NCBI RefSeq assembly: GCF_020857975.1
Contig: NZ_JACWUO010000002.1
Location: 124,001 to 188,000 of the forward strand
Direction of reading: 5' to 3'
DNA from: Stenotrophomonas rhizophila
Lineage (GTDB): Bacteria; Pseudomonadota; Gammaproteobacteria; Xanthomonadales; Xanthomonadaceae
DNA length: 64,000 nucleotides
Below the pieces are notes generated by a model. It saw nothing but the letters and a program-made list of their open reading frames with translations. It was not told the DNA's origin and did not search any database. Within the stretch, counting starts at the first letter, position 1; each line of letters opens with the position of its first letter. The position numbers and the translations under genes are program-made. Positions 18,278-29,694 of the stretch are shown in pieces.

Positions 18278-20149
18278 ATGGACGTTTCACCGCCCCGCTC
18301 CACCCCGACCCCGCCCCCGACCAGGCGCTGGCAGCGCCTGGCGTGGCTGAGCCTGTTCACTGCGGTCAATGCCGGGGTGGCGATCGCCATCGCGCTGGGC
18401 AACACCCCCGTGGGCGACAACCCGGGCGGCGCCCTGGGCCTGGGCTATCTGGCCGTGGCCCTGCCCGGCCACTTCCTTGCCTTCGGCGCGCTGGTATCGC
18501 TGCTGCCGTTGCTGCTGGGCCTGTGGCGGCGCTCGCCGCGCGCGCTGGTCGCCAGCGCCGTGCTGCTGCAGGCGCTGTGGCTGGGCCTGCTGCTGGTGGA
18601 TGCCAAGGTGTTCGCCCTGTACCGCTTCCACCTCAATGCCATGGTGCTCAACATGGTGTTCGGCGGCGCCCTGCGCGACCAGGTGGCGCTGTCCTGGCAG
18701 ACCTGGCTGCAGTCGGCGGCGGTGATGGCCACGGTGCTGCTGGCCGAGGGCTTGCTGGCCTGGGCCTGCTGGCGCCTGGTGCCGGCCGGCGCGCGGCGCC
18801 GCCCACTGCTGCTGGCCTGGGCCACCGGCCTGGCCCTGATGGGCATCGGCCAGCTCGCCACCGCCTATTACGATGCCCGCGGCGAGCGCGCGGTGACCAG
18901 CCAGTGGGCCTATCTGCCCTGGGCCCAGCCGATCACCGCCAAGCGTCACATGCTGCAGCTGGGCGTGCGCAGCCTGCCCCAGGCCAGCCTGCCCGACCCG
19001 CGCCACAGCCAGCTGCAGTACCCGCTGCAACCGCTGCGCTGCCAGAGCCACAGCCAGCCCAACGTGCTGGTGGTGGTGCTCGAATCGCTGCGCCACGATG
19101 CCCTCGACGCCACCACCATGCCCAACACCTGGGTCCTGGCCCGGCAGTCGGCGCTGTTCGCGCAGCACTACAGCTCGGGCAACGCCACCCGCTACGGCCT
19201 GTTCGGGCTGCTCTACGGGCTGCCCGGCGGCTATTGGCAGAGCATGCTCGATGAGCAGCGCGGCTCGCTGCTGTTCGATGTGCTGCGCCGCCAGAACTAC
19301 GCCCTGCACCTGTACGGCAGCGCCCCGTTGTCCAGCCCGGAGTTCGACCGCACCGCCTTCGCCCAGGTCCGCGACCAGCTGCACACCGCCCCGTCGGCAT
19401 TGCCGGTGGCCGCGCGCGACCGCCATGTCATCGACGCGCTGCGCGCCGACATTGCCGGTGCCGGCGCTGGCCACTGGTTCGGCCTGGCCTTCCTGGACAG
19501 TTCGCACGCCCCCTACCACCTGCCGCCGGGCTACCCGCCGCTGGCCACGCCGATGGCCGCCGACATCGACTTCCTGGCCCTGGACGCCGACCACGACCCC
19601 CGCCCGGAACGCAACCGTTACCTGACCTCGGTGCACTACGCAGATGCGCTGATCGGCGAACTGCTCGCCACCCTGCGCGACAGCGGCCAGGCCGACAACA
19701 CCATCGTGCTGGTGACCGGCGACCACGCCGAGGAATTCAACGACCTGGGCCTGAACTACTGGGGCCACAACGGCAATTTCTCCGACCACCAGGTGCGCGT
19801 GCCGTTCGTGCTGCACTGGCCCGGCCGCGCACCCGGCCGGCACGGCGGCCCCAGCAGCCACGAAGATTTCGTCCCCACCCTGCTGCGCCACGGCCTGGGC
19901 TGCGAAAACGCGTTGGCCGATTTCAGCACCGGCCAGGATCTGTTCGCCCCGGCCGCAGGCAACCGTGCGCTGCTGGTGGAGAGCTGGTCCCAGCGCGGCA
20001 TCCGCCAGGGCGGGCACACCTACGTGTTCGACAAGTTCGGCAATGCCACCGCGCTGGACCGCCGCTACCTGCCCCTGATCAACCAACAGCCCGACCCGGC
20101 CGCCGTGCAAACGGCCTGGGGCGCGCTGACGCACTTCCGTCGCCACTGA
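18278..20149 (+). CDS. YejM/PbgA-like inner-membrane protein with sulfatase-fold periplasmic domain (DUF3413)
   Basis: A protein of 623 residues with five N-terminal transmembrane helices (about 25-45, 57-80, 90-112, 145-170, 182-205) and a periplasmic alkaline-phosphatase/sulfatase-like domain from about 255. Family segments are NVLVVVLESLRHDAL, SSGNATRYGLFGLLYGLPGG (Thr304 at the nucleophile position) and TGDHAEEFND (Asp482-His483). In enterobacteria the homologue YejM (PbgA, LapC) senses lipopolysaccharide and restrains LapB/FtsH turnover of LpxC. An equivalent role here is inference, as other DUF3413 proteins may differ. Its neighbours are glycan enzymes on the same strand. Confidence 0.82.
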   Translation: MDVSPPRSTPTPPPTRRWQRLAWLSLFTAVNAGVAIAIALGNTPVGDNPGGALGLGYLAVALPGHFLAFGALVSLLPLLLGLWRRSPRALVASAVLLQALWLGLLLVDAKVFALYRFHLNAMVLNMVFGGALRDQVALSWQTWLQSAAVMATVLLAEGLLAWACWRLVPAGARRRPLLLAWATGLALMGIGQLATAYYDARGERAVTSQWAYLPWAQPITAKRHMLQLGVRSLPQASLPDPRHSQLQYPLQPLRCQSHSQPNVLVVVLESLRHDALDATTMPNTWVLARQSALFAQHYSSGNATRYGLFGLLYGLPGGYWQSMLDEQRGSLLFDVLRRQNYALHLYGSAPLSSPEFDRTAFAQVRDQLHTAPSALPVAARDRHVIDALRADIAGAGAGHWFGLAFLDSSHAPYHLPPGYPPLATPMAADIDFLALDADHDPRPERNRYLTSVHYADALIGELLATLRDSGQADNTIVLVTGDHAEEFNDLGLNYWGHNGNFSDHQVRVPFVLHWPGRAPGRHGGPSSHEDFVPTLLRHGLGCENALADFSTGQDLFAPAAGNRALLVESWSQRGIRQGGHTYVFDKFGNATALDRRYLPLINQQPDPAAVQTAWGALTHFRRH

Positions 20150-20183
20150 CCGGCGGCCGGCCCACCACATGGAACGTTCATCG

Positions 20184-21335
20184 ATGAACAAACCCCTGAA
20201 GATCCTGCATACCGAAGCTGCCAAGGGACTTGGCGGACAGGAGATCTACATCTACCGCCACATGCTGGCGATGCGCGAGCGCGGCCACGATGTTTCGCTG
20301 CTGTGCCAGCCCGGCGCGCGCCTGGGCGAGATCGCGCATGAAGCCGGCTTCACCGTGCACCGGTTGAAGATGGGGGGGCTGCTGCGTCTGCTGCGTGGCA
20401 TCTGGACGGTGGCGCGGCTGGTGCGCGCGCAGGGCTACGACGTGGTCAACACCACCAGCCGTCGCGACAGCCTGATCGCCGCCGCCGGTGCGCGGCTGGG
20501 CCGCACCCCGCTGGTGGTGCGCTCGCGACACCTGATGAGCCCGGTCAATTCGCTGCTGACCTATACCGGGCTGCCGCACCGGGTGATGACAGTGAGCAGC
20601 TTCGTCAAGCAGCTGCTGGTGGCGCGCGGCATCGCCGAGGCGCATATCGGCATCGTGCCGCCAATTGCGGTGCCGCCGCAGTGGACGCAGGCGCACAGCG
20701 AGGATCCCTGGCAATGCCTGCGCGACACCCGTGCCGAGGTACGCCGCGAACTGGGCTTCGACGACGACCAGGTGGTGGTCGGCTGCGTGGCGGTGCTGCG
20801 CGAGCCCAAGGGCCACATCGAACTGCTGCACGCGATCGCGCCGCTGTGCCGGCAGCACCGCCACCTGCAGTTGGTGATCGTCGGCGATGGCCAGCCGGTG
20901 ATGGACCGCCTGATCGCCCTGCGCCGCGAGCTGGGCGTGGAAGCCCAGGTGCATCTGCTCGGCTACCGGCACGGCGCCTGCCGGCTGATGGCCGGCTTCG
21001 ATATCTTCGCCCTGGCCACGCACAAGGAAGCGGCCGGCACGGTGTTCCTGGAAGCGGCCTACGTGGGCGTGCCGATCGTGGCCACGCGGGTGGGCGGGGT
21101 GCCGGAAATGGTGCTCGAAGGCAGCAATGCTATGCTCGCGCCGCTGGGCGACCGGGCCGCCCTGACCCTGGCCCTGCAGGCGCTGGTCGAACAGCCCGAA
21201 CAACGCCAGCGCATGGGCCGGGCCGGCTGGGAATGGATGCGCAGCGCGCAACGCTTCACCCCGGCCGGGCATACCGAAGCGACCGAACACTATTACCACC
21301 AGTGGTTGAAGGAACTGGGCCATGGCCAACGCTAG
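20184..21335 (+). CDS. Glycosyltransferase family 4
   Basis: A predicted retaining GT-B glycosyltransferase of 383 residues. The N-terminal acceptor domain opens with KILHTEAAKGLGGQEIYIYR (glycine-rich loop). The C-terminal donor domain has VGCVAVLREPKGH, LVIVGDG and the E-x7-E motif of GT4 enzymes in KEAAGTVFLEAAYVGVPIVA. Acceptor and sugar are unknown; lipopolysaccharide-core or surface glycan assembly is likely from context. The ATG at 20184 is preferred over the one at 20169, which has no ribosome site. Its last 14 bases overlap the deacetylase gene, so the two are one transcript. Confidence 0.88.
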   Translation: MNKPLKILHTEAAKGLGGQEIYIYRHMLAMRERGHDVSLLCQPGARLGEIAHEAGFTVHRLKMGGLLRLLRGIWTVARLVRAQGYDVVNTTSRRDSLIAAAGARLGRTPLVVRSRHLMSPVNSLLTYTGLPHRVMTVSSFVKQLLVARGIAEAHIGIVPPIAVPPQWTQAHSEDPWQCLRDTRAEVRRELGFDDDQVVVGCVAVLREPKGHIELLHAIAPLCRQHRHLQLVIVGDGQPVMDRLIALRRELGVEAQVHLLGYRHGACRLMAGFDIFALATHKEAAGTVFLEAAYVGVPIVATRVGGVPEMVLEGSNAMLAPLGDRAALTLALQALVEQPEQRQRMGRAGWEWMRSAQRFTPAGHTEATEHYYHQWLKELGHGQR

Positions 21336-22176
21336 ATCGGTGCCGGTGCTGATGCACCACCATGTGTCGCCCTCGCCGGGCATGATCACCGTGTCGCCGG
21401 AAAACTTCGAAAGCCAGATCGCCTGGCTGGCCCGCAACGGCTGGACCTCGTTGACCCTGGAGCAGTACGCCGGTTTCCTGGCCGGCAAGCCGGTGCCGCG
21501 CAAGTCGATCGTGATCACCTTCGATGACGGCTACCTGGACAACTGGGTATACGCGCACCCGATCCTGCTCAAGTACGGCATGCATGCGGTGGTATTCGTG
21601 GTCACCGGCTGGATGGGCGAAGGCCCGCTGCGGCCGCATGCCGGCCAGGCCGGCGCGGTGTTGCCGGCCACCCCGGACCATCGCGGCTGCGAGGCGGCGA
21701 TCCTGCGCGAGGGCCGCACCGACGATGTGATGATGCGCTGGAGCGAAGCGCGCGCGATGATTGCCGCCGGCACGTTCGAAGTGCACTGCCATACCCATAC
21801 GCATACGCGCTGGTTGAAGCAGGACATCAGCCGTGAGCAGAAGCGCGAGGGCATCACCCGCGACCTGTCGATGGCCCGGCACGTGCTGCAGCAGCAGCTG
21901 GGCGAGGTGTCGGACACGCTGTGCTGGCCGTACGGTGATTTCGATGCCGATTACCTGCCGATCGCCCGCGAGCAGGGCTTCCGTTACCTGCACACCACGC
22001 ACCCGTTCGGGCGCAACGTGGTGGGCGGCGATCCGGAGCACATCTACCGCTTTGCGATCCGCAACCGCCCGGCCAGCTGGCTGCGCAAGCGCATCGCGTG
22101 GAGCTACCACCCGTTGATCGCGCCGCTGTTCAACCGGTTCAAGGCCAGGCAGAAAAAGATGGTGCCGGGGCCATAG
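21322..22176 (+). CDS. Polysaccharide deacetylase (NodB homology domain)
   Basis: A predicted carbohydrate esterase 4 type N- or O-deacetylase of 284 residues. Motif 1 is the TFDDG segment with Asp68-Asp69. The metal-binding motif 2 appears as HCHTHTHTRW near residue 158, richer in His than the usual H(S/T)xxH. Later motifs include LCWPYGDFD. No signal peptide is visible, so it may act on a lipid-linked glycan at the inner face of the membrane. It is coupled by overlap to the glycosyltransferase, which suggests both modify the same envelope glycan. Confidence 0.85.
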   Translation: MANARSVPVLMHHHVSPSPGMITVSPENFESQIAWLARNGWTSLTLEQYAGFLAGKPVPRKSIVITFDDGYLDNWVYAHPILLKYGMHAVVFVVTGWMGEGPLRPHAGQAGAVLPATPDHRGCEAAILREGRTDDVMMRWSEARAMIAAGTFEVHCHTHTHTRWLKQDISREQKREGITRDLSMARHVLQQQLGEVSDTLCWPYGDFDADYLPIAREQGFRYLHTTHPFGRNVVGGDPEHIYRFAIRNRPASWLRKRIAWSYHPLIAPLFNRFKARQKKMVPGP

Positions 22177-22196
22177 GCATTTGCGTGCCGGCAATG

Positions 22197-22229
22197 AAAA
22201 ACGCCCCGGAAACCCGGGGCGCTTTTTTT
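22197..22229. terminator. Bidirectional terminator
   Basis: An 8-bp perfect stem (CGCCCCGG / CCGGGGCG) with a four-base loop is flanked by five A on the left and seven T on the right, so it works on both strands. It lies between the converging deacetylase and glmM genes. Confidence 0.9.
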
Positions 22230-22262
22230 GTCGGCAAACTCGCCGGTCGGGTCGAACAAGCG

Positions 22263-23629
22263 TCAGGCCTCAGCGGCTGCCTTGACCGCGCTGGACAGGC
22301 TGTCCAGGGTGGACTGCATCAACTCGGCAGTGTCGGCCTCGACGGTGACGCGCACCACCGGCTCGGTGCCGGACGGGCGCAGGAACGCGCGGCCGCGGCC
22401 CTTCACCGCCTGTTGCGCGGCGGCCAGCGCGGCCTGCACGCCATCGGACTGCACGATCGCCTTGGCCGACACCCCGGCCAGGCGCACGTTGACCGTCTTC
22501 TGCGGCACCCGGACCAGCCCGGCCAGCGATTGGCGCAGGGTCCGGCCTTCACGGCGCAGCACTTCCAGTACCTGCAGCGCACTGACGATGGCATCGCCGG
22601 TGGTGGCGCGGTCCAGGCACAGCAGGTGGCCGGAGGCTTCGCCACCGAGCACGCCGCCGCCTTCCACCAGGGCCTGGTGCACGTAGCGGTCGCCGACATT
22701 GCTGCGCAGGAACGGCAGGCCCAGCCGCTCCATCGCCTGTTCCAGGCCGAAGTTGGTCATCAGCGTGCCGACCACCGGGCCGCGCAGGCGGCCGTTGCGC
22801 TGCCACGACGGCGCCAGTACATACAGCAGGTCGTCGCCGTCGACCGGGTTGCCCTGGTCGTCGGCCATCAGCACGCGGTCGCCGTCGCCGTCGAAGGCGA
22901 TGCCCAGGTCAGCCTGCACCTCGCGTACTTTCGCGGCCAGGTTGTCGATGTGCATCGAACCGACGCCATCGTTGATGTTGACCCCGTTGGGCTCGGCACC
23001 GATGGTGACCACCTCGGCACCCAGCTCGCGGAACAGCAGCGGGGCGATGTGGTAGGTGGCGCCATGCGCGCAGTCCAGCACGATCTTCAGCCCGCGCAGG
23101 TCGAAGGCGCGCGGCACGCTGGCCTTGCAGAATTCGATGTAGCGGCCGACCGCGTCGCGCGCGCGCATCGCCTTGCCGAGGCGGTCGGACTCGGCGGTGG
23201 TGAACGCGCTGTCCAGCGCCGCTTCCAGCGCCAGCTCGGTGGCATCGTCGAGCTTCTCGCCGTCGGCGGAGAAGAACTTGATGCCATTGTCGTAGTGCGG
23301 GTTGTGAGAGGCACTGATCACGATGCCGGCATCGGCGCCCAGGGTGCGGGTCAGGAAGGCGACGGCCGGGGTCGGCATAGGGCCGAGCAGCTGCACGTCG
23401 GTGCCGGCGGCGACCAGCCCCGCTTCCAGCGCGGCCTCGAACATGTAGCCGGAGATGCGGGTGTCCTTGCCGATCACCACCACCGGGCGGTGGCCCGGGC
23501 GATGGCCATTGCGCTCGATCAGCACGCGGCCGAGCGCATTGCCCAGGCGCAGCACGAAATCGGCCGAAATCACCCCTTCGCCGACCCGGCCGCGGATGCC
23601 GTCGGTGCCGAAATACTTGCGCGCGCCCA

Positions 23630-23630
<1 letters not shown>
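22263..23630 (-). CDS. glmM: Phosphoglucosamine mutase
   Basis: Converts glucosamine 6-phosphate to glucosamine 1-phosphate for UDP-GlcNAc, the precursor of peptidoglycan and lipid A. It has 455 residues. The phosphoserine loop [12 protein letters not shown] holds catalytic Ser108, the metal loop is [12 protein letters not shown] near residue 250, and the sugar and phosphate loops EASGH and RPSGTEP follow. The start [14 protein letters not shown] overlaps the accD stop by one base (TGATG). In relatives glmM usually sits just upstream of tpiA; here envelope genes lie between them. Confidence 0.96.
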
Positions 23631-24520
<890 letters not shown>

Positions 24521-24599
24521 GCGGGATGCTACTTCCGTTCAGGGCGGCCCGGGAGCCGCAAAGGCGGACAGTCTAGCTCACCGTTTCCATGCCCGGGCA

Positions 24600-24621
24600 C
24601 CCCCCGGCGGTTGCCGGGGGG
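24600..24621 (-). terminator. Strong GC hairpin between trpA and accD
   Basis: A 9-bp perfect stem, CCCCCCGGC / GCCGGGGGG, with a four-base loop lies 38 bases past the trpA stop. No T run follows on either strand, so it may attenuate or stabilise rather than end the trp transcript. Confidence 0.4.
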
Positions 24622-24658
24622 CCGGTTTAAACCATTCTGGTACGTACGTTTGCGTGCT

Positions 24659-25471
24659 TCAGGCGGCGTCGAGCGCGTGTCGCAGCGGGGTGAGGAATGC
24701 CTGCGCGACCTGCGCGGCCGCAGCGGCGTCGGCCGCCCCGCCCAGCGCGGCCACCAGCGCGCTGCCGACCACCACCCCATCGGCCTCCACCGCCATGGCC
24801 GCGGCGCTGGCGGCGTCCTTGATGCCGAAGCCGGCTACGACCGGGACGGTCGAGCGGCTGCGCAGGTCGCGCAGGCGGGCGCTGGCGGCGCCGCTGTCCA
24901 GGCGCTCGGAGGCACCGGTGACGCCGGCGAAGCTGACGTAGTACAGGTAGCCCTGGGCCATGGCCGACAAGGTGTCCAGGCGCGCATCGGCGGTGGTCGG
25001 GGAGGCCAGCAGGATCAGCGCCAGCCCGGCGGCGGTGAAGATGGCGCGGGTTTCGGCCGCCTCTTCCGGCGGCAGGTCGACCAGCAGCACGCCATCCACG
25101 CCGGCGGCGATCGCGGTCTGGGCGAAACGTGCGGTGCCGTGGATCTCCACCGGGTTCAGGTAGCCCATCAGCACCACCGGGGTGGTGGCATCGTCACGCC
25201 GGAAGGCCGCCACGGCATCGAGCACATAGCGCAGCCCTGCCCCACGCGCCAGCGCGCGCTCGGAGCTGCGCTGGATGGTCGGGCCATCGGCCATCGGGTC
25301 GGAGAACGGCACCCCGAGCTCGATCACGTCCGCGCCGGCGGCGGCGAGTGCGTGCATCACCGGCACGGTGGCGTCCAGGCCCGGGTCGCCGGCGGTGATG
25401 AAGGGGATCAGTGCCTTGCGGCCGGAGGCGCGCAGGCGGGCGAAACAGGCATCGATACGGTCCACACTCAT
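24659..25471 (-). CDS. trpA: Tryptophan synthase alpha chain
   Basis: Cleaves indole-3-glycerol phosphate to indole and glyceraldehyde 3-phosphate, passing indole to TrpB. It has 270 residues with catalytic Glu51 (IELGVPFSDP) and Asp62 (ADGPTIQ), matching alpha-Glu49 and alpha-Asp60 of the model enzyme. The start MSVDRID has AAGGA ten bases upstream. It begins one base after the lipoprotein stop, so expression is linked to trpB through that gene. Confidence 0.97.
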   Translation of the reverse strand: MSVDRIDACFARLRASGRKALIPFITAGDPGLDATVPVMHALAAAGADVIELGVPFSDPMADGPTIQRSSERALARGAGLRYVLDAVAAFRRDDATTPVVLMGYLNPVEIHGTARFAQTAIAAGVDGVLLVDLPPEEAAETRAIFTAAGLALILLASPTTADARLDTLSAMAQGYLYYVSFAGVTGASERLDSGAASARLRDLRSRSTVPVVAGFGIKDAASAAAMAVEADGVVVGSALVAALGGAADAAAAAQVAQAFLTPLRHALDAA

Positions 25472-25472
25472 C

Positions 25473-26143
25473 TCAGGAACATCCTTCAATCAATTCAACG
25501 GCGCCGCTGGCGCCCCAGTACAGGGTGGAGATCACCCCGTCGAAGATCTCCAGCCGGATCGCCAGATCCGAACCGGGGTCCTGCCAGGTCAGGTACACGC
25601 CCGTTTCCGGGTCGTAGGCGTGCGGCCGCTCGGTGCTGCCGCCGGGCAGGCGTTTGAGTGCTTCGGCGCGCGACATGCCCAGGCGCAGCCCGAACGGGCC
25701 GGCCTGGGTGATGGTTTCGTCCGAGACGTCCAGGGTGGTCAGGTCGAAACGCTGTACGTGGTCGTCTTCGACCATCATCGACACCCCTTCGGGCAGGCTG
25801 CCGCGCTCGTAGTATTCGCAGCTGCCCGACCCGGGCTCGCCCAGGCCGGCCGAGTGCCACTGGGCGTCGGCATCGGCGGCGGTGAAACGCTGCCCGATCA
25901 CGATGTCGCCGGCATGGTCCAGGGCCACCGATACCACCGACGGTGCCGCCTCACCGGTGGCCATGGACGCCGGCGCCGGGTCGTCTTCGATCGGGCGGTT
26001 GGCGATGTCGTCATCGTTGCTTGCCGGCGCCCGGGCCGGGGCGATCGCCGCCGGGGCCGCGGCCAGCAACGGCGGGTCCGGCGGCGTGCAGCCGCCCAGG
26101 CCGACCACCATCAGCAGCGCACTTCCCTGGCGCAGCAGTGGAT

Positions 26144-26147
<4 letters not shown>
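25473..26147 (-). CDS. Predicted lipoprotein of unknown function within the trp operon
   Basis: A protein of 224 residues that I cannot assign. With GTG at 26147 as start it opens [20 protein letters not shown], a lipoprotein signal with the lipid-modified Cys at position 20. A Pro/Ala/Asp-rich linker follows to about residue 65, then a folded domain with [30 protein letters not shown] and [18 protein letters not shown]. The last segment resembles repeats in proteins that track small charge or metal changes, but I would not name a function. GTG overlaps the trpB stop (GTGA) and the gene ends one base before trpA, so it is translated between the two synthase subunits. Confidence 0.8.
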
Positions 26148-27361
<1,214 letters not shown>

Positions 27362-27456
27362 GGCGCGACAGCCGGTGGAGACAGGCTGCCAATTTAACGC
27401 ACATGTCATGACGGGAATATCGATAATATCTGCGACAACCTGTCAGGAAAACTCAC
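27362..27456. promoter_or_regulatory. Divergent trpB / trpI control region
   Basis: The 95-base gap holds two palindromes, GTCATGAC (27405-27412) and TATCGATA (27418-27425), the second inside the T-N11-A-like AT tract ATATCGATAATAT. In pseudomonads TrpI binds between trpI and trpBA and activates with indole-glycerol phosphate; the same arrangement is expected here. A TATTAT on the minus strand could be the trpB -10 box, but its -35 is poor. Confidence 0.55.
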
Positions 27457-28347
27457 ATGAGCGACCGCCCCCTGCCCCCGCTCAACGCCCTGCGCAGTTT
27501 CGAGGCCACCGCCCGCCTGGGCGGGGTCGGCCGCGCCGCGCAGGCCCTGCATGTCACCCATGGCGCGATCAGCCGGCAGTTGCGGGTGCTGGAGGACCAC
27601 CTGGGCGTGGCCCTGTTCGAACGCGACGGGCGCGGGCTGCGCCTGACCCGGGCCGGGGCGACCCTGCAGACCGCCTGCGCCGGTGCCTTCGAGCAGTTGC
27701 ACGGGGCGGTGGACGCGCTCAAGCGCCAACAGCGCCCGGAGGCCCTGGTGCTGGGCTGCAGTGGCAGCATCCTGGCGCGCTGGATGATTCCGCGGTTGCA
27801 GGCCCTGCAGGCCGACCTGCCGCAACTGCCGCTGCACTGGTCGGCGCAGGACGGCAGTTTCACCGACGCCCAGCGCGGGCTGGACGCCGTGCTGCTGCTG
27901 GCACAGCCGCCGTGGCCACGCGGTTGGCAGGTGCGCGAGCTGGCGCCCGAGCGGGTGGGCGTGGTGGTCAGCCCGCAGCACCCGGCGGCGGCGCGGCTGC
28001 ACCGGCAGCCGCCGTCGGCGCTGCTCGACGAAGCATTGCTGCACACCGCTTCGCGCCCGCAGGCATGGCCGGCCTGGGCCCAGGCGCAGGGACTGGACCC
28101 GGCCCAGCTGCAGCTGGGCAGCGGCTTTGAACACCTGTATTACCTGCTGGAGGCGGCCGTGGCCGGGCTGGGCGTGGCGATCGCGCCCGAACCGCTGGTG
28201 GCCGACGAGCTGGCCGCCGGGCGCCTGTTGGCGCCGTGGGGGTTTGCCGCCACCGGCGGGTTCTGGGTGCTGGCCACGCCCGACGGGGCGGTGGATGCAC
28301 GGGTGGATGTGCTGGCCGGGTGGTTGCAGCATCAGTTGGCGGGGTGA
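27457..28347 (+). CDS. trpI: LysR-family regulator, TrpI-like
   Basis: A transcription regulator of 296 residues. The winged helix-turn-helix (about 8-66) reads [20 protein letters not shown] and [20 protein letters not shown], close to the TrpI/GcvA group, and is followed by a periplasmic-binding-like effector domain. AGGA lies eight bases before the ATG. Its divergent position next to trpB supports control of the trpBA genes by indole-glycerol phosphate, as known for Pseudomonas TrpI. The name rests mainly on context. Confidence 0.75.
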   Translation: MSDRPLPPLNALRSFEATARLGGVGRAAQALHVTHGAISRQLRVLEDHLGVALFERDGRGLRLTRAGATLQTACAGAFEQLHGAVDALKRQQRPEALVLGCSGSILARWMIPRLQALQADLPQLPLHWSAQDGSFTDAQRGLDAVLLLAQPPWPRGWQVRELAPERVGVVVSPQHPAAARLHRQPPSALLDEALLHTASRPQAWPAWAQAQGLDPAQLQLGSGFEHLYYLLEAAVAGLGVAIAPEPLVADELAAGRLLAPWGFAATGGFWVLATPDGAVDARVDVLAGWLQHQLAG

Positions 28348-28352
28348 ATGCG

Positions 28353-28417
28353 CGCCCCCACCAACGGTCGTGACCTACCGGGGATTAAACGGTAGGTCCC
28401 CACCGTTGGTGGGGGCG
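28353..28417. repeat. Nested long palindrome, copy 1
   Basis: The outer arms CGCCCCCACCAACGGT and ACCGTTGGTGGGGGCG pair over 16 bases and enclose an inner ACCTACCG/CGGTAGGT hairpin. It starts just after the trpI stop and probably folds into a cruciform-like or terminator-like structure. It looks like two GTAG palindromes in opposite orientation. Confidence 0.75.
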
Positions 28418-28447
28418 ATGCCGGAGCACGCGTCGGTGCAGGCCACG

Positions 28448-28511
28448 CCACGACCAACGGTCGTGGCCTACCGGGAATTGGACGTCGGTAGGCCCCCACC
28501 GTTGGTGGGGA
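28448..28511. repeat. Nested long palindrome, copy 2
   Basis: Related to the preceding copy: a CCACGACCAACGGTCGTGG palindrome, then CCTACCG ... CGGTAGG, then CCCCCACCGTTGGTGGGG. Only 30 bases separate it from copy 1. It sits between the converging trpI and telA genes, with no other recognisable terminator. Confidence 0.7.
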
Positions 28512-28532
28512 CGATGCCGGGGCGCGCGTCGG

Positions 28533-29636
28533 TCAAACGGCGGTAGGCGCTGCCAGGCGCTGCTGGACGTCGTCGCGCAGCCGCGCCAGCTCCACTTCGG
28601 CCTGCTGCCGCTGCTGCATGCCTTCGCGGTGGATGCTGCGCACTTCTTCCACCGTGGCAATCAGCTGTTCGTGCACATGGCGCAGGGTGGCCACGTCGAT
28701 CACCGCACGTTGATTGGCCTTGGCCGTCTCCACCGTGGTCTGGCGCAGCAGGTCGGCGTTGCGGCGCATCATCTCGTTGGTCGCATCGTCGATGGCGTTG
28801 GACAGCTCCACCGCGTTTTTCTGCTCGTTGAGCGACAGCTGGATGGCGAACTGGCGCTTCCACGACGGAATGGTGATGTCGCGGACCGTGTTGAACTTTT
28901 CGATCAACAGGATCGCATTGGCCTGGATCAGGCGGATCATCGGCAGCGACTGGTCGGCCGCATGCTGCATCACCAGCAGATCGCCGACGCGCTTGTCGAG
29001 CAGGCGGATCGCATTGTCCACCTCGCCCAGGCGGATCCGCAGCTGCGGGTCGTCCTGGCCCAGCGCGGCCTGCTGTTCGGTACGCAGCTCGGTGATGCGG
29101 CGCTTGCCGGCGGCAATGTGCAGGCCCAGCGCATGGCGCTCGGCACGCACGATCTCGTGCATGCGGTCGAACTCGCCCACGCGCTGGCCCATCAGCGCCT
29201 GCTGGGTGCCGACATCGCCCATCAACTGTTCGATCTGGCGGTTGGTGTCGCTGAACTTCTGCACCAGCTCGCCCTTGGACGCGCGCAGTTTGTCGATCAG
29301 GCCGCCGATCACCGGTACCCGGGAGCGTTCGGACAGGCCATCGAGCTTGAGCGAGCGGGCGATGCGCACCACTTCGCCGAGCTTGTCGCCATTGGCATCC
29401 AGGTCGCGATTGCGCACCTGGTCCAGCAGCTGGCTGGAGAACGCGGCGGTCTTGGAGGCTGCTTCGCGCCCGAACACCTGCAGGTTGCCCGGGCGGATAT
29501 CCTCCAGGCCGCGGCCGATCTCAGCGATCCGGGGCAGGTCTTCGCGACCCAGGCCGAGCGCCTGCAGCGCGCTGTCGTCCAGCGCATCGGCAAGGGTGAC
29601 CGGCAACGCCGGATGGTCCTGCGGGTCCTGGCTCAT
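28533..29636 (-). CDS. TelA-family (toxic anion resistance) protein
   Basis: A 367-residue, largely helical protein of the TelA/KlaA family (toxic anion resistance, PF05816). Recognisable segments are QLLDQVRNRDLDANGDKLGE, the DAIRLLDKRVGDLLVMQHAA-type helix and TVRDITIPSWKRQFAIQLSL, the most conserved part of the family. TelA was named for tellurite resistance, but its biochemical role is unknown. No terBCDE genes are in view; instead it ends a flotillin and giant-ATPase operon. The ATG at 29636 has GGAG eight bases upstream; the longer open frame lies within the next gene upstream. Confidence 0.88.
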   Translation of the reverse strand: MSQDPQDHPALPVTLADALDDSALQALGLGREDLPRIAEIGRGLEDIRPGNLQVFGREAASKTAAFSSQLLDQVRNRDLDANGDKLGEVVRIARSLKLDGLSERSRVPVIGGLIDKLRASKGELVQKFSDTNRQIEQLMGDVGTQQALMGQRVGEFDRMHEIVRAERHALGLHIAAGKRRITELRTEQQAALGQDDPQLRIRLGEVDNAIRLLDKRVGDLLVMQHAADQSLPMIRLIQANAILLIEKFNTVRDITIPSWKRQFAIQLSLNEQKNAVELSNAIDDATNEMMRRNADLLRQTTVETAKANQRAVIDVATLRHVHEQLIATVEEVRSIHREGMQQRQQAEVELARLRDDVQQRLAAPTAV

Positions 29637-29694
29637 CGGTGGATCTCCATGCTGGGTGGCGGCCGACGATGGCGCACCGGTAAGGGCAAGTGGT

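Noticed and set aside
28353..28511. Possible CRISPR array
   Set aside because: The repeats are few, self-complementary, unequal in length and have no regular spacers; no cas gene is near.
28533..29636. Tellurite-resistance (ter) gene island
   Set aside because: Only a TelA-family gene is present; no TerB, TerC, TerD or TerZ-type gene is seen, so the name does not imply tellurite resistance here.
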